Below are positions 44,232-54,254 of a stretch of 64,000 bases of DNA, piece by piece; the stretch's first letter is position 1; each line of letters begins with the position of its first letter. The notes beneath the pieces were generated by a model, which saw nothing but the letters and a program-made list of their open reading frames with translations, searched no databases and was not told the DNA's origin. The translations under genes and the position numbers were made by a program. The DNA is from Azorinus chamasolen (Eukaryota > Mollusca > Bivalvia > Cardiida > Solecurtidae), in assembly GCA_963576725.1 (NCBI GenBank), contig OY755237.1, positions 54,721,805 to 54,785,804 of the forward strand, in the 5' to 3' direction.

Positions 44232-45030
44232 GGTTTATTCCCATTTCGTCTACTTCCCATTTCGTCTACTGTAATTCATTCCCATTTCGTCTACTCTAAA
44301 ATTTTACCCTGTTCCCATTTCGTCTACTGTTATAATTCAGTTATATTTACTCAGTTATTTTATTAATATTGTACAAGATTCAGATATTTTAGGACTTTTT
44401 AATGTGTTGTCATAATTTTTTATACTTTCTTTTAATATTTAAGATGCTTTTTTGGGCAGCAGTAGTATTTTTGACACCTATCACTGTTAGGGGGCCATTG
44501 CATAATCATGTTTTCTTAAGAATTACCATGAATTATAGCAGTTGGGCCATTGCATAATCATGTTTTCACAGTTTTCTTAAGCATTACCATGAGTTACATC
44601 AGTTGGGTTTGGACCCAGATCAAAAGTTTAGATGATGATCATTTTCCTTGATTGGGTGAAGTGGTTTCTTGTTTTTTTAAAAATGCATTTTTGCTTGCAT
44701 AAAATTTCTAAGATAAACCTTAAAACTCCTACAAAAACCCTGTTTTGGGTTTTGATCCAGATCAATATTTTGGGTCAAGATCAACCAAAACATTACAACT
44801 TGATATTAAAAAGTCCTCAAATGCATGAATTTTGCGTGCTGTGAAGATAATATAATATTGATCAAAGATATAAAAATATAAGTTTGTGGCAGTAGACATG
44901 AAAAATATTAGCAGTAGACGAAATGGGAAAGGGTGTAAAATTAGGAGTAGACGAAATGGGAACAAAAGCCAAAATAGTAGACGAAATGGGAAGTAGACGA
45001 AATGGGAAGTAGACGAAATGGGAAGTTACC
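44232..45030. mobile_element. 799-bp element with iterated motif in its inverted ends
   Basis: Perfect 8-bp target duplication CTATTGAT at 44224-44231 and 45031-45038. Ends GGTTTATTCCCATTTCG and, read inward from the right, GGTAACTTCCCATTTCG. The 16-bp motif TCCCATTTCGTCTACT occurs four times at the left end (44238-44330) and five times in inverse orientation at the right (44911-45024). Inside, a block with GGGCCATTGCATAATCATG is duplicated (44490-44545 and 44546-44610). No transposase. GG ends with 8-9 bp duplications occur in Merlin and in some Mutator-like elements; the family is not settled. Confidence 0.75.
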
Positions 45031-45059
45031 CTATTGATAAGTAACATATACAAACTAGA

Positions 45060-45362
45060 AAATTGTGTCTGTAAGACAGTGATGCCCCGTGGTGGTGCTT
45101 GCCTAGCTGCTCATAAAATTCCATATCATTTGACCTTGACCTTGGGCTTGCGGGCAGCATGGGCTGGGTGGGCAATGAAAGTATGGATGGTATTTAATGT
45201 GTACAGTATATGCAATTCCATGCCAATAGCTATAGTGGTTAGTGAGATATGACAATGAAAAAATTGACAACCAACTGCACGTAAAAGCGTGATGCACAGA
45301 CAGACCGTCGGGACGGACAGGTGCAAAACATAATGCCCTCTATCATCAACAGGGGCATAAAA
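45060..45362. repeat. Mollusc-type repeat ending AGGGGCATAA
   Basis: GTGATGCCCCGTGGTGGTGC at the left and CATCAACAGGGGCATAA at the right. It has TGACCTTGACCTTGGG inside and an ACAGACAGACCGTCGGGACG tract before the end. It has the same plan as the repeats at 11150 and 41018. Confidence 0.5.
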
Positions 45363-45381
45363 AAGTCACCTGATTTAGTAT

Positions 45382-45660
45382 AACCCTTTTCTCCATGAAT
45401 ATTTATGTAAGCAGAAATATTGAATGAATAAATGAATGAATAAATAAATATTAAATAGATATGTCAGAATTGCACATGAAGAAAGGAATTTTAGCTCATG
45501 GCAGAACCTGTAGAATCAGATTTTTTATATTATTTTATAAGCAAACAGAGCAGACCTTGATCAGGCTGCTCCTACAGCAACCATCTTATCTAGGTCTGCT
45601 CTATTCCTGACTGTGTTACAAGACACCTCCATCCATGTAAATGGATAATAGAGTTAGTGG
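45382..45660 (+). mobile_element. Type-A MITE, right end lost
   Basis: AACCCTTTTCTCCATGAATA on the left with an AATGAATA expansion; hairpin GCAAACAGAGCAGACCTTG / ATCTAGGTCTGCTCTA. The expected right end is replaced by unrelated sequence. Confidence 0.55.
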
Positions 45661-46149
45661 ATTTAATATCAAGCTGGCAGATTTCAGTAAGGTAATTAAA
45701 ATCCTATCCCATGAAAGTGTCTGTACTACTTCTAGAGGAGAGGGAAGATGTGAAAATTAAAACATTTCTAGATTGGCGCTAGAATTTAGAAAGTATCATA
45801 GCCAAATGAAGAGAACCATTAGAAAATACCTCACTTTCAAATATTCTTCTGCAATTTTTGAAAAGACAGTCCTTTTTTAAAACAAATAAAAAAGTTTAGT
45901 AAGGTTTAGTAGTGGCTTATAATTTTGGTTACCATTAACTCGATCTAGATTTTTCAAGAATAACTCCCTTACTTCTCCACTAAAGCCTATGTAATGTGAC
46001 TACTTTTTAGGATTGTCTCTTTGAGATGATTCTAAATACTGGTCACAACATAGAATTTGGCGGAGAAACAACAATTTTAGTATTTGAATACACACCTTTA
46101 TCTATTGCTCTGCCCCTCCCATCTTTGGAATGCAAGAATAATTCCGTAT
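45661..46149. repeat. Type-E hairpin with flank
   Basis: Hairpin at about 45972-46070 (CTTCTCCACTAAAGCCTATG ... CATAGAATTTGGCGGAGAA). Its flank TTTTAGTATTTGAATACACACC matches that of the copy at 8877, extending the E unit to about 170 bp. The sequence 45661-45930 is unique. Confidence 0.55.
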
Positions 46150-46396
46150 ATCCCTTTCCCTGTTCTGTATTTAGGCCAAATTTCAATACCTACTGAATAT
46201 TCACTAAGAAAATAGTTATAAAGAAATATGGTAAGTGGAACATTGTAGACATTTCAGAAAGTAAAGAAACAGATCTATCAGATTCTTTTAGCAAACAGAG
46301 CAGACCCTGATCAGATGGCTCCTCTAGGAGCCGTCTGATCTGGGTCTACTCTGTTTGCAAATGCGTAAAAACATGTTTGTATAAGGGAAAGGGATA
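46150..46396 (+). mobile_element. Type-B MITE, complete
   Basis: CCCTTTCCCTGTTCTGTATT to ATAAGGGAAAGGG with flanks eroded to TATA / ATAT. Hairpin at about 46291-46359 almost perfect, two diagnostic arm mismatches kept. Confidence 0.75.
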
Positions 46397-46435
46397 TACG
46401 TTATAATTTACTATTTGCTGGGGTCTTATGAGTAG

Positions 46436-46637
46436 AGTAAAACCTCTCTATTACGGCCACTAAATTGTGTTAATTAGTTGGTATTTAGGACAAGTGGCTG
46501 CTTAAAGCAAGTTGAAAGTAAAACAGAACACTCCTATAGGAGCGTTCTGTTTTACTTTCACCTTGCTTTAAGCAGCCACCTGCCTTAACACAAAACACTT
46601 GATGTAATTTAGTGGCCATTATAGAGAGTCTTATAAG
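46436..46637. mobile_element. Type-D pogo-like MITE
   Basis: GAGTAAAACCTCTCTATTAC to TTATAGAGAGTCTTATAAG. Long arms; central AGAACACTCC TATA GGAGCGTTCT. Close relative of the copy at 40276. Confidence 0.75.
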
Positions 46638-46787
46638 TAAATGTATCGCTGTCAAGATGTAACACCGAGACATAGGAAAAGGTCAAACTAGCTGAGTGAA
46701 ATGAGTACCGACAGACACAATACTACAAGAACCCTATCAAGAGGACCATGTCAAAGATTGCAAAGTACTGCAACAGCTCTGTATTAA

Positions 46788-47031
46788 CCTTTCACTCCAT
46801 GAATATTCATGTAAGAAATAATGATGGCATGAATATTAATTAGAATAATTTGTTATAAAAGAACATGGACACATTAATGTTTAGTCATAGCAGAAACTGT
46901 AGAATCTGACCTATTATAACTTCATAAGCAAACGGAGCAGACCCTGATCAGACGGCTCCTATAGGAGATGTCTGATCTGGGTCTACTCTGTTTGCAAAGG
47001 TGTAGAAAGGCATATCTATGGAGGTAAAGGG
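46788..47031 (+). mobile_element. Type-A TTAA MITE, complete
   Basis: TTAA at 46784-46787 and 47032-47035. Ends CCTTTCACTCCATGAATATT and TCTATGGAGGTAAAGGG. Hairpin GCAAACGGAGCAGACCCTG / ATCTGGGTCTACTCTG. Confidence 0.75.
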
Positions 47032-47035
47032 TTAA

Positions 47036-47280
47036 CCCTTCACTCCATGAATATTCATTTAAGAAATAATGACTGATTTAATATCGATTAGCTGATTTTT
47101 TATAAATATATGAACAAGGAATTTTCAGTAATGGCAGAAACTGTAGAATCAGATCTTGTATTATTTCAATTCTGCAAACAGAGCAGACCCTGATTAGATG
47201 ATTAGACAACTCCTACAGGAGCCATCTGATCTGGCTCTACTGCTGAGTACTCCGTTTGCGATGGCATTATGAGGAAAAGT
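47036..47280 (+). mobile_element. Type-A TTAA MITE, adjoining copy
   Basis: Shares TTAA 47032-47035 with its neighbour and ends at TTAA 47281-47284. The hairpin's left arm has a short duplication (TGATTAGATGATTAGAC). Confidence 0.7.
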
Positions 47281-47284
47281 TTAA

Positions 47285-47663
47285 TTTCTAAAATTACAGC
47301 ATAATAGATTCAAATGTGTGAACAACTAGGTCGACCAATTCTTACCATAAAACACAGAACATCCAGACTCCTGAGCTATTCACTGCCCTGTTAGCCTTGT
47401 GCCACTTATAGACATATAGTAAGTCTAGGAGCTTATGGATGTACCAGCCCGCTGTCAGCCTATTCAACTTCTACACAAGCTGTGCTGTTCACTCTACCAT
47501 GTCAAATGTCATCTGATCAAGTACACACACAAAACACATTAAATGTTTGTCAATGAAACATCCATTTACATGTAACAACCAAAATGTCACAGTTCAAAGA
47601 TCAGTAGCTAACCTCTCTAATTCAATCATTCAATGAATTACAGCAAATATTGGTGGTTGCTTA
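47285..47663. other. Unique sequence; weak minus-strand splice donor
   Basis: One of the few long stretches without hairpins. On the minus strand a GTAAGAA donor-like site follows TTTTATG at about 47346. It could close an untranslated first exon of the gene whose coding exon lies at 38984, but there is no other support. Confidence 0.25.
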
Positions 47664-47667
47664 ACCC

Positions 47668-47918
47668 TTTATTAATTGAATATACTATATACATTTGTAA
47701 GAAATCATGACATGATGAATACTTATAAGCTGAATTTTTATAATAGCATATGAAAACCGAATTTTATGATATTGATAGAAACTGTAATTTAGTCAGACCT
47801 GTTATAATTTCATAAACAAACAGAGCTGAGCTTGATCAAGAGGTTCTTGCAGGAGCCATCTGATTGGGGTCTCCTCTGTTTGCAAAGGCGTGAAAAAGTG
47901 TTTATATGAGGGACAGGG
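47668..47918 (+). mobile_element. Type-A MITE, diverged
   Basis: AACCCTTTATTAATTGAATA on the left; AAACAGAGCTGAGCTTGATC / GATTGGGGTCTCCTCTG hairpin; right end ATGAGGGACAGGG-TTAA. Confidence 0.6.
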
Positions 47919-48173
47919 TTAAAAGAAATGCATAAGCGCTTTCTTCATAACATTCATCTAGCTGCAAAAAGTCATTGTGTTAGTGACAAGGCATCAGACC
48001 AGGGTCTACATTGTTTGAACTAATCAGAATATGCAAAATTCTATTGATTATCAAAATGAATCTGGCCAGCACTATTTGAGACCATAGAAATATCGTTTCT
48101 TGTGATGTGGCTTAATTACATGAATCCATGCAAGCTAGAGGAATATATTTTTAAGAAAAACTCCTTTATCAAC
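47919..48173. other. Unique non-coding sequence
   Basis: One hairpin-arm relic (CAGACCAGGGTCTACATTG) near 47997; nothing else recognised. Confidence 0.4.
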
Positions 48174-48424
48174 CCAATACTACATAAATACGCCTCTCTA
48201 TGCCTTTGCAAACAGAGTAGATCCAGATCAGATGGCTTCTATAGGAGCCGACTGATCAGGGTCTGCTCGTTTTGCCTATGAAATAATATAAATACGATTC
48301 TATAGTTTCTGCCATGGCCAAAGATTTCAGTATTCATGTTCCATTATAAAAATAAATAATAATCTAATTAATAATAATGAATTGATGTCATTATTTCTTA
48401 GATGAATATTCATGGAGTAAAGGG
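48174..48424 (-). mobile_element. Type-A MITE, complete
   Basis: CCCAATACTACATAAATACG to ATTCATGGAGTAAAGGG followed by TTAA (48425-48428). Hairpin GCAAACAGAGTAGATCCAGA / GATCAGGGTCTGCTCG. Confidence 0.7.
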
Positions 48425-48447
48425 TTAATATTTCTGAATACTATTTA

Positions 48448-48745
48448 AGCAAACAAGAGCAGGCCCTGACCAGACAGCTCCTTCAGAAGCCATCTCATCT
48501 CATCTCAGGGCTTTTTCTTTCTTAATTGGGAAGGGGCCTTAGCCTGCTGATTTTGGGAAGAATTATCGCTAAAATTGCTGATTTGGGAAACAAAAAAGCT
48601 GGTGTAAGTTTGGATTTTTGGGAAAACTGCATGATTTTAAAGAAAATTTCAATTGGGAAGAGGCCTTTTACAGGCCTGTTATAGAAGGTGAAAAACCCCT
48701 GCATCTGGGTCTATTCTGTTTGCACATGGGTGAAAAGGCAGATGT
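48448..48745 (+). mobile_element. Type-A hairpin interrupted by the 196-bp MITE
   Basis: GCAAACAAGAGCAGGCCCTG and GACAGCTCCTTCAGAAGCCA on the left; CATCTGGGTCTATTCTGTTT on the right after 48701. Without the insertion the two sides form a normal type-A hairpin. Confidence 0.6.
48506..48701 (+). mobile_element. 196-bp MITE with CAGGGCTTTTTC ends, second copy
   Basis: Ends CAGGGCTTTTTC / GAAAAACCCCTG. Target duplication CATCT at 48501-48505 and 48702-48706, though a CATCT repeat on the left makes its edge less certain. Nearly identical to the copy at 38186. Confidence 0.75.
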
Positions 48746-49380
48746 ACTATTTCAGTGTATCAGTTCCCTTTTTTTTATTTTATTTTTATTGCGTTTAAAC
48801 CAAAAAAATGTCCGCAACAAAAGAATCAAGATTCAGCCCGTCTCACAAATGAGCTGTTAAGACTTTCAGTTAATTGGTTATTATATAAAACTAAAATTGA
48901 AAACACGTTCATTTTCCTTCTGAGTTGTTTTATGTAATGCAAATATACAAAAACGTACTGAAATGCCAATAATACTTATAGATCTACTGTGTTATTTAAC
49001 CGTGAATTATGGGATACAGAAGTTTATTACCCCACCCACCTCATTCACTATTAAGATAAAATGATAAAAACTCTCTCATACTCAAATATAAAAAGACACA
49101 AAACCTACTTATAAAGTATTTAAACTCCATATCTGAAGTTGCTTTTAACTAAAATACCGGCACATTCTTACATTTCCTTATTTGATTTGGGAGAGGTTTT
49201 CATTGTTGCGTGACGATCCACAGGTGATGATGCTGAGCGATGGCAATTCTAAGGGAACATACTCCATACACATTTATTCAAGTCTAGCACAGTTGTCATT
49301 CTTAGCAATTAGGCGCGAGTTAACATTTTAAAGGTGAATATTCATGTGAGAAATAGCGACTATGGAAATTGTTAATTGAC
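48746..49380. other. Unique AT-rich sequence
   Basis: A type-A fragment (GTGAATATTCATGTGAGAAA) lies near 49333. Short open frames without motif. No gene. Confidence 0.4.
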
Positions 49381-49710
49381 TGCAGGCACGTACCCAGGTG
49401 GGGGGCTCGGGGGCCCGGGCCCCCCAGCTAGCTGCCAAGATACCATTTTTATTAAAGGGCCCTTTTTAGTTTTCCCTACCGTTTTGAAATTTTACCATGG
49501 CAATTTTTTTAGTGACCGATATTTTCCTCCCTGTGGGAGATTATCTGTTAGTTCTCTACACATAGACAGACCACCTTTATCACTCTGTCATGCTGTGATA
49601 CACGCTTGGACTATTTTGGTATGGACCAATCAGGGTAATCCCCAGCGGAGAACACCCGAATTACGCAATCACGAGTTGGTTCCGGTTTTCGCTATACTTG
49701 AGTCTAGCAA
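49381..49710. repeat. Probable DNA-transposon end, CAGGCACGTACCCAGG
   Basis: CAGGCACGTACCCAGGTGGG leads into a GGGGGCCCGGGCCCCCC hairpin. Such G-rich starts mark hAT-like elements in invertebrates (family knowledge). A 112-codon open frame covers it but has no domain and looks incidental. Confidence 0.4.
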
Positions 49711-50690
49711 ATAAATTGTTCAGGAACCAGTCGTGACAAAATGCAAATTGCTACGTTGTCCACAAATACTACATGTGGCATGTAAATTACTCAAGCGTGG
49801 AGACAATGTCGCAAAACGAGGGGACGGGGTGACATATCAAGACGCTAAGCAGTATGCACTTCGACCGATAAACGTTTTACTGTATTGATCAATAACTAGT
49901 AATGAAAGAATAACTCCGAACATTCCGAATGATAAAAAAGTATGAATTATTTTTTGTAAATTGAGATTGTCCTTAAAAATAGGTGAAAAACACACCTTTT
50001 GCCATTGGGAATATAGCCAAATAAAAAACTCTGAAACTTTTATTGTAAAATAAGATAAAAATGGAATATCTTTTTCATTGTACATGTATACATATTTCTG
50101 TTATAACCAGGTGAGCGATTAAGGGCAATCATGATCCTCGTGTTAAACTGTTACATTTAATGTTTGTAGTTTTGATCATGGTTGTTTTCACATTTAGAAG
50201 AAAGAACTAGTGTGATGCTATGGTTAGTTGAGTGTATATTTACTTGGATATTTTGCTTTTTTATATAATTTGGTAATGTTCAGAAAAAAACCCAACAATA
50301 ATCTATGTATTTACATTTCAGTTATTTATACTTACAGAAAATCTTTTTTTTCTTTACCCAATCTTGAAAATAATATTTTTTAGCCATATTGCATAAAATC
50401 AATTAATTTTGAAAATTCAAAAGGATTTTCATTATGATCAATGAATAAAAGAATGGTCATTTTCTTTTAAAAGTAAATATATTTATATAGACAACTGATA
50501 TACTTATGTTTTCTTATTTTAATAAATAAATGGAGATGATTTTCAAAAAAAAATGTTTTCTTTATTACTTTTAATTGTGTTCTTGCCAATCTTGGTAGAT
50601 CAACATGCATGTCCTTAAATAAAGACATAAGCAGATGTTAGTTCTGAGATTAATAATGCCGAGTCTGTCCATAGCATTTTTTTTTAAATC
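49711..50690. other. Unique AT-rich sequence
   Basis: No repeat core, gene or RNA recognised. Poly-T and poly-A rich towards 50500. Confidence 0.4.
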
Positions 50691-51000
50691 ATGATCAAAT
50701 GTCTGTCTGTTTGTCAAAGGCAAAACTTTAATCATATGTCTGTCTGTCAATGGTAAAAGTCTTTAGTCAGTCTGTCAATGGCAAAAAACTTTAACCAAGA
50801 TCACGTCTGCCAATGGAAAAAAGGCATGATCACATGTCCGTCTGTCTGTCTGTCAATGGCAAAAACCTTTAACCAAGATCACGCCTGCCAATGGAAAAAA
50901 GGCATGATCACATGTCCGTCTGTCTGTCTGTCAATGGCAAAAAACTTTAGCCTTGATTACAACTTTTGTGTTAGGGTGATTTGTACGAAGTCCATACATT
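50691..51000. repeat. 78-bp tandem repeat and GTCTGTCT tracts
   Basis: ATGGCAAAAAACTTTAACC begins units at 50778, 50856 and 50934 (spacing 78 bp; the third is truncated). Each contains CATGATCACATGTCCG and a GTCTGTCTGTCTGTC run. The frame is open by chance through two units. Confidence 0.65.
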
Positions 51001-51285
51001 GAAACATTGGTGATCATTCATCATGTATTAAGTCTCTGCACCTAAACCCAGGTGTAAAAGGAGCCGATTTCCTATATTATAACATAAAATTATATATTGA
51101 TAGAGTGATCCAGATAGCAGGAAATTGCACCATTCAATGCGGCATACCAAAAAAAAATCGGCTACCCGGAGGGGACACCCCTCCCGTACCCTCCCCAACT
51201 CGGCCCCCCCCCAGACAAAAATTTCTGGGTACGGCCCTGGACTGGATTGTGATATCGACAGAAACTGTGAAATCAAATATATTTT
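51001..51285 (-). repeat. Probable DNA-transposon end, CCAGGGCCGTACCCAG
   Basis: Read on the minus strand from about 51241: CCAGGGCCGTACCCAGAAAT, then a G-rich tract. Similar in plan to 49381 on the opposite strand; the two could be the ends of one old 1.9-kb element, which I could not confirm. Confidence 0.4.
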
Positions 51286-52640
51286 ACTTCCTATGCAAAC
51301 AAAAATAGACCCAGATCAGACATCTACTACAGGAGCTGTCTGGTCAGGATATTATACGCTCAATATGTTCGTCCTTCGATAATGAAGAAGACCATGACTT
51401 CAGCATTATACTGAATGTTTTAAAACTTTTAGATCTCACAAACAATTTAAATTCGTGTAAGCTTTAACCAATAATAAGTTAGTTTTCCATTTCCGTCATA
51501 GATGCGCCTTATGATACCATTGCAAACTGAATCGATCCAGGTCGGAAAGTGGTTTGATCTGGATCTGCTGTGTTTGCAGATGGAAATCTACAGAACTTCT
51601 TGTAGTCTTTATAAAAATCTCTATAGATCTGACTATCTGATCTGAACCTGACTTTACGAATGGAGCCCTATCTGGGTCTGCATCATTTGCAAGGCACTAT
51701 TAAGACCGATTCCCTCACGAGTCACCCCATCCACAAACCCCTTAAGGCTCATTTATATTTAACCCATTCAAATTCACTTTGCCCTTTCTGTCATTGATAT
51801 GTCTTTTGACACCTTTGCCAACGCTAGGTCAATATCGGAAGGTTTTGACCAGGGTAGACTCTATGTTCTGTTTGCTGATGAGTGAAAAAGTGTTTATATG
51901 AAGAAGGGTTAAATAGCATTAATCATATACCTCATATATATGCCATTTAAAGCTTGTGTGACCGAGGTGTAAATCTAATTGAGCCTCGAGGGATGGACAA
52001 GTTGGTTTTAACAGTGCCCTGCAAATGGTGTAGACTGCTCATTTAGGTCTGCTCTGGGTCTATCCCGTTTTCAAAACGTTATATGAAAGAAAGGATCCAA
52101 GAGCAGTAACCCCCTACCCTATAATGTAGGCCTAAGCCTTTGCAATCTGAGCAGACCACGATAACACAGTTCCTATATAGGATCACAATGGAAAGCACTA
52201 TTAAGACATGGAAGTTTTGATTGTTAACCGAGTAGATGTGCTTTTTGACACCCTTGCAAACCGAGTGGATCCAGATCAGAAATGTCACATAAAGAGCCGT
52301 TTGATCAGGGTCTGCTGTTATAACCAGATGGAATTTCATATAACTCGTTCTAGTCTTTGTCTTATCCTAAAATTCCGTCGTTATAGTGTATAGCAAATGG
52401 TGTAGACGACTCCTAGGAGTTGTGTGGTCTGGGCGTGCATCGATTGCAAAGGCTTATAAATGCAATGGCGTATCTATGAGGTAGAAAATTGATGCCTTTT
52501 AAACATTTCCTTCATATAAACACTAAAGCTTTGCAAACAGAGTAGACTCAAAGCTAGTCTCATTAATGACCCGTAAGACAGTATGCTGATTTTGTGACAG
52601 TTGTCTTCTCCGGGATAGCATTAAAACCGAAAGTAGCTCG
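51286..52640. repeat. Cluster of strongly decayed A/C/H hairpins
   Basis: Relics of the shared hairpin scaffold occur near 51300, 51525-51580, 51800-51880, 52025-52080, 52145-52190, 52255-52315, 52395-52450 and 52535. Arms such as GCAAACCGAGTGGATCCAGA and GCAAACAGAGTAGACTC are recognisable, but most ends are lost. This is the most diverged cluster of the window. No gene. Confidence 0.45.
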
Positions 52641-52663
52641 ATATCACCATTTAGAGTACACAG

Positions 52664-52717
52664 AATATATATAGCTAATGGGGGTACGGTTCGCTCCCCA
52701 TTAGCTATATATATATT
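52664..52717. repeat. 21-bp-arm hairpin at the Polinton's left edge
   Basis: Arm AATATATATAGCTAATGGGG (52664-52684) pairs with 52696-52717 around GTACGGTTCGC. It marks the change from decayed MITEs to the Polinton. The window does not contain the other end, so I cannot say whether it is part of the terminal repeat. Confidence 0.5.
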
Positions 52718-52796
52718 TTTTACTGTTTTTAAAAATATTAAAAAACAAACTCCAGTATATACCCACGGGCCCCCTTTTTTCATTAATTGAAAAATG

Positions 52797-52958
52797 AAAA
52801 AAAAAGAGGCAAAAAGAGGTACAATGAAACTCTTTCAGGGTGTGAAAAAATGAAAAAAAGAGGCAAAAAGAGGTACAATGAAACTCTTTCAGGGTGTGAA
52901 AAAATGAAAAAAAGAGGCAAAAAGAGGTACAATGAAACTCTTTCAGGGTGTGAAAAAA
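52797..52958 (+). repeat. Three 54-bp tandem units near the Polinton's left end
   Basis: AGAGGCAAAAAGAGGTACAA recurs at 52805, 52859 and 52913. The period is a multiple of three, and the plus frame stays open with an 18-residue repeat (KKRGKKRYNETLSGCEK), but no good start codon precedes it. It may be a terminal minisatellite or binding-site array instead of a gene. Confidence 0.65.
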
Positions 52959-52986
52959 TATATAAGTTTATTTTTTATATTAAAAA

Positions 52987-53247
52987 ATGACAGAAGGGAA
53001 AATCTGTGATTACTGTCTAGAATTTAAATCTTTTACTTTATTTAAAAAAGAAAATCGATGTAAAGATGGTTATAGAAGAAAATGTAAAGAATGTGAAAAA
53101 CCAATAAAACACAAACATTATATAGAAAATAAGGAAAAATATAAAAAAGCGTTTGAATCATTTTTAGAAAGAAATCCAAATTATAGAAAAGAACACCCTT
53201 CATATATAAAAAAAAATAAAGAAAAAAAATTTATGATTGAAATTTAA
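52987..53247 (+). CDS. Small zinc-binding protein of the Polinton
   Basis: 86 residues, starting in the TTAAAAAATG context shared by other genes of the element. Two CxxC pairs (CDYC near residue 7-10, CKEC near 33-36) separated by KENRCKDGYRRK form a zinc ribbon like that at the N terminus of some HNH and endonuclease-VII-type proteins. The C-terminal half is lysine-rich (KHYIENKEKYKKAFE). It lies just upstream of the polymerase, 9 bp from its start, so the two may be expressed together. A role in DNA binding is likely; a nuclease centre is not visible. Stop at 53245-53247. Confidence 0.6.
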   Translation: MTEGKICDYCLEFKSFTLFKKENRCKDGYRRKCKECEKPIKHKHYIENKEKYKKAFESFLERNPNYRKEHPSYIKKNKEKKFMIEI

Positions 53248-53256
53248 TAGTTAGAA

Positions 53257-53577
53257 ATGGTCGACATAAAAAACAAAGAAAGTAAAAGTGAATTAAAATT
53301 AGTAGATAAACCAAAATGTAATTACTTTAAAGTATATGAAATTGACGTTAGTAATTATAAAGATCCTTATATATTATTTTCTGATAAAAGAAATATTATA
53401 GTTGAACAAATTATAAAAGATTTAAATGAATATAATGGTATTAAATTTTCAGTAGGTCTATCTCTTCAATTTAAAAAGGATGAACAAAACGGTAATATAA
53501 AATATGTTAATGCTGCAAATCATGGACAACAAATTGCTGTATTATTTAATGAAAATATTGAAAAATATTATAATAGG
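53257..53577 (+). pseudogene. polB: Polinton DNA polymerase B, N-terminal fragment
   Basis: 107 codons from ATG 53257 (MVDIKNKESKSELK). The sequence with GIKFSVGLSLQFKK and AANHGQQIAVLFN is the kind of N-terminal extension found in Polinton polymerases and related mollusc and cnidarian proteins. It is cut at 53577/53578 by the Naiad insertion; the frame runs on for 75 codons into Naiad sequence and stops at a TAG (53800-53802). The remainder of the gene begins at 58390 in the same phase. It lacks all catalytic motifs by itself. Confidence 0.75.
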
Positions 53578-54254
53578 CAAGGCATTTCTCAACCAGAATT
53601 TTATGGGGATGTTATCTACAAACTTAGGAAAATTCGGGGTCATATCCATTTTCATGATTTGTTTATAAAACGCATTAAAAAATTTAAAAAGAAAGGTTAT
53701 GATCCTATTATATTGCAACACACTGCATGTTTGGTTATCGACCCTTTTACAGTCGGTAGCTACGCTTCCCTCTTTGCTTGCGCGATGACAGGCCGAGGGT
53801 AGTACTCTATGATGGTATACTCTTAAACTTGGATACAGGAGGAGCTTACCAGACTCATGTATTATTTTTTCCCTGTCGTGCCCTTAACGGCTTACCTGCA
53901 GGTGCTCTGACTTCAGCAAAGCCATTGAGTACATATTTGACGGATTATCACAGTTATTATGCTATGTTTTACATGTTGTCCTGTGTTCACCGTCGTCTAT
54001 GTTGTGGGTAAGTCCAGCGGGGATACCTTTATTTACAATATTTGTAAAGCTAGGGTGACTTTGAGAGAAGTGTGAGGTTAGGACGTCCGTAAACCGGTTT
54101 AAACCCCCAGTGGTGTTTTTGCTGCTGACCGTGCCAAGGCGGTACTCTCTTTGTCACCCTTCCTTTTGTTTGCCTTGCGTCTTTTTGCTTGTGGTTTGTT
54201 CATGTTGTGGAACGTTTGTCCCTGTTTCTTGTGTGTCTTTTGGTGTTTTCTGTG
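53578..54254 (+). repeat. Left arm of the 677-bp inverted repeat (Naiad 3' end)
   Basis: It matches 54391-55067 in reverse complement with no length change and very few substitutions. It encodes the last part of the Naiad reverse transcriptase and the 3' untranslated region. One substitution makes TAG at 53800-53802 where the right arm has CAG. Another lies in GGATTATCAC (53942-53951) against GGATTGTCAC. High identity means that the arms arose together and recently. Confidence 0.85.
54052..54160 (+). promoter_or_regulatory. Structured stem in the Naiad 3' untranslated region
   Basis: AGGGTGAC (54052-54059) pairs with GTCACCCT (54153-54160); after a symmetric TTT/TTT internal loop, GAGAG (54063-54067) pairs with CTCTC (54145-54149). 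The same stem exists in the right arm. If TGA is read as selenocysteine, a SECIS element is expected in this region. The stem does not show the AUGA...GA quartet of a SECIS, so I only record it as structure. Confidence 0.35.

Noticed and set aside
49376..49714. 112-codon open frame
   Set aside because: It lies in a G-rich transposon end, no motif, no conserved start context.
49381..51241. One old element with ends at 49381 and 51241
   Set aside because: The two G-rich ends face each other correctly but their first 15 bases are only loosely alike and no target duplication is visible.
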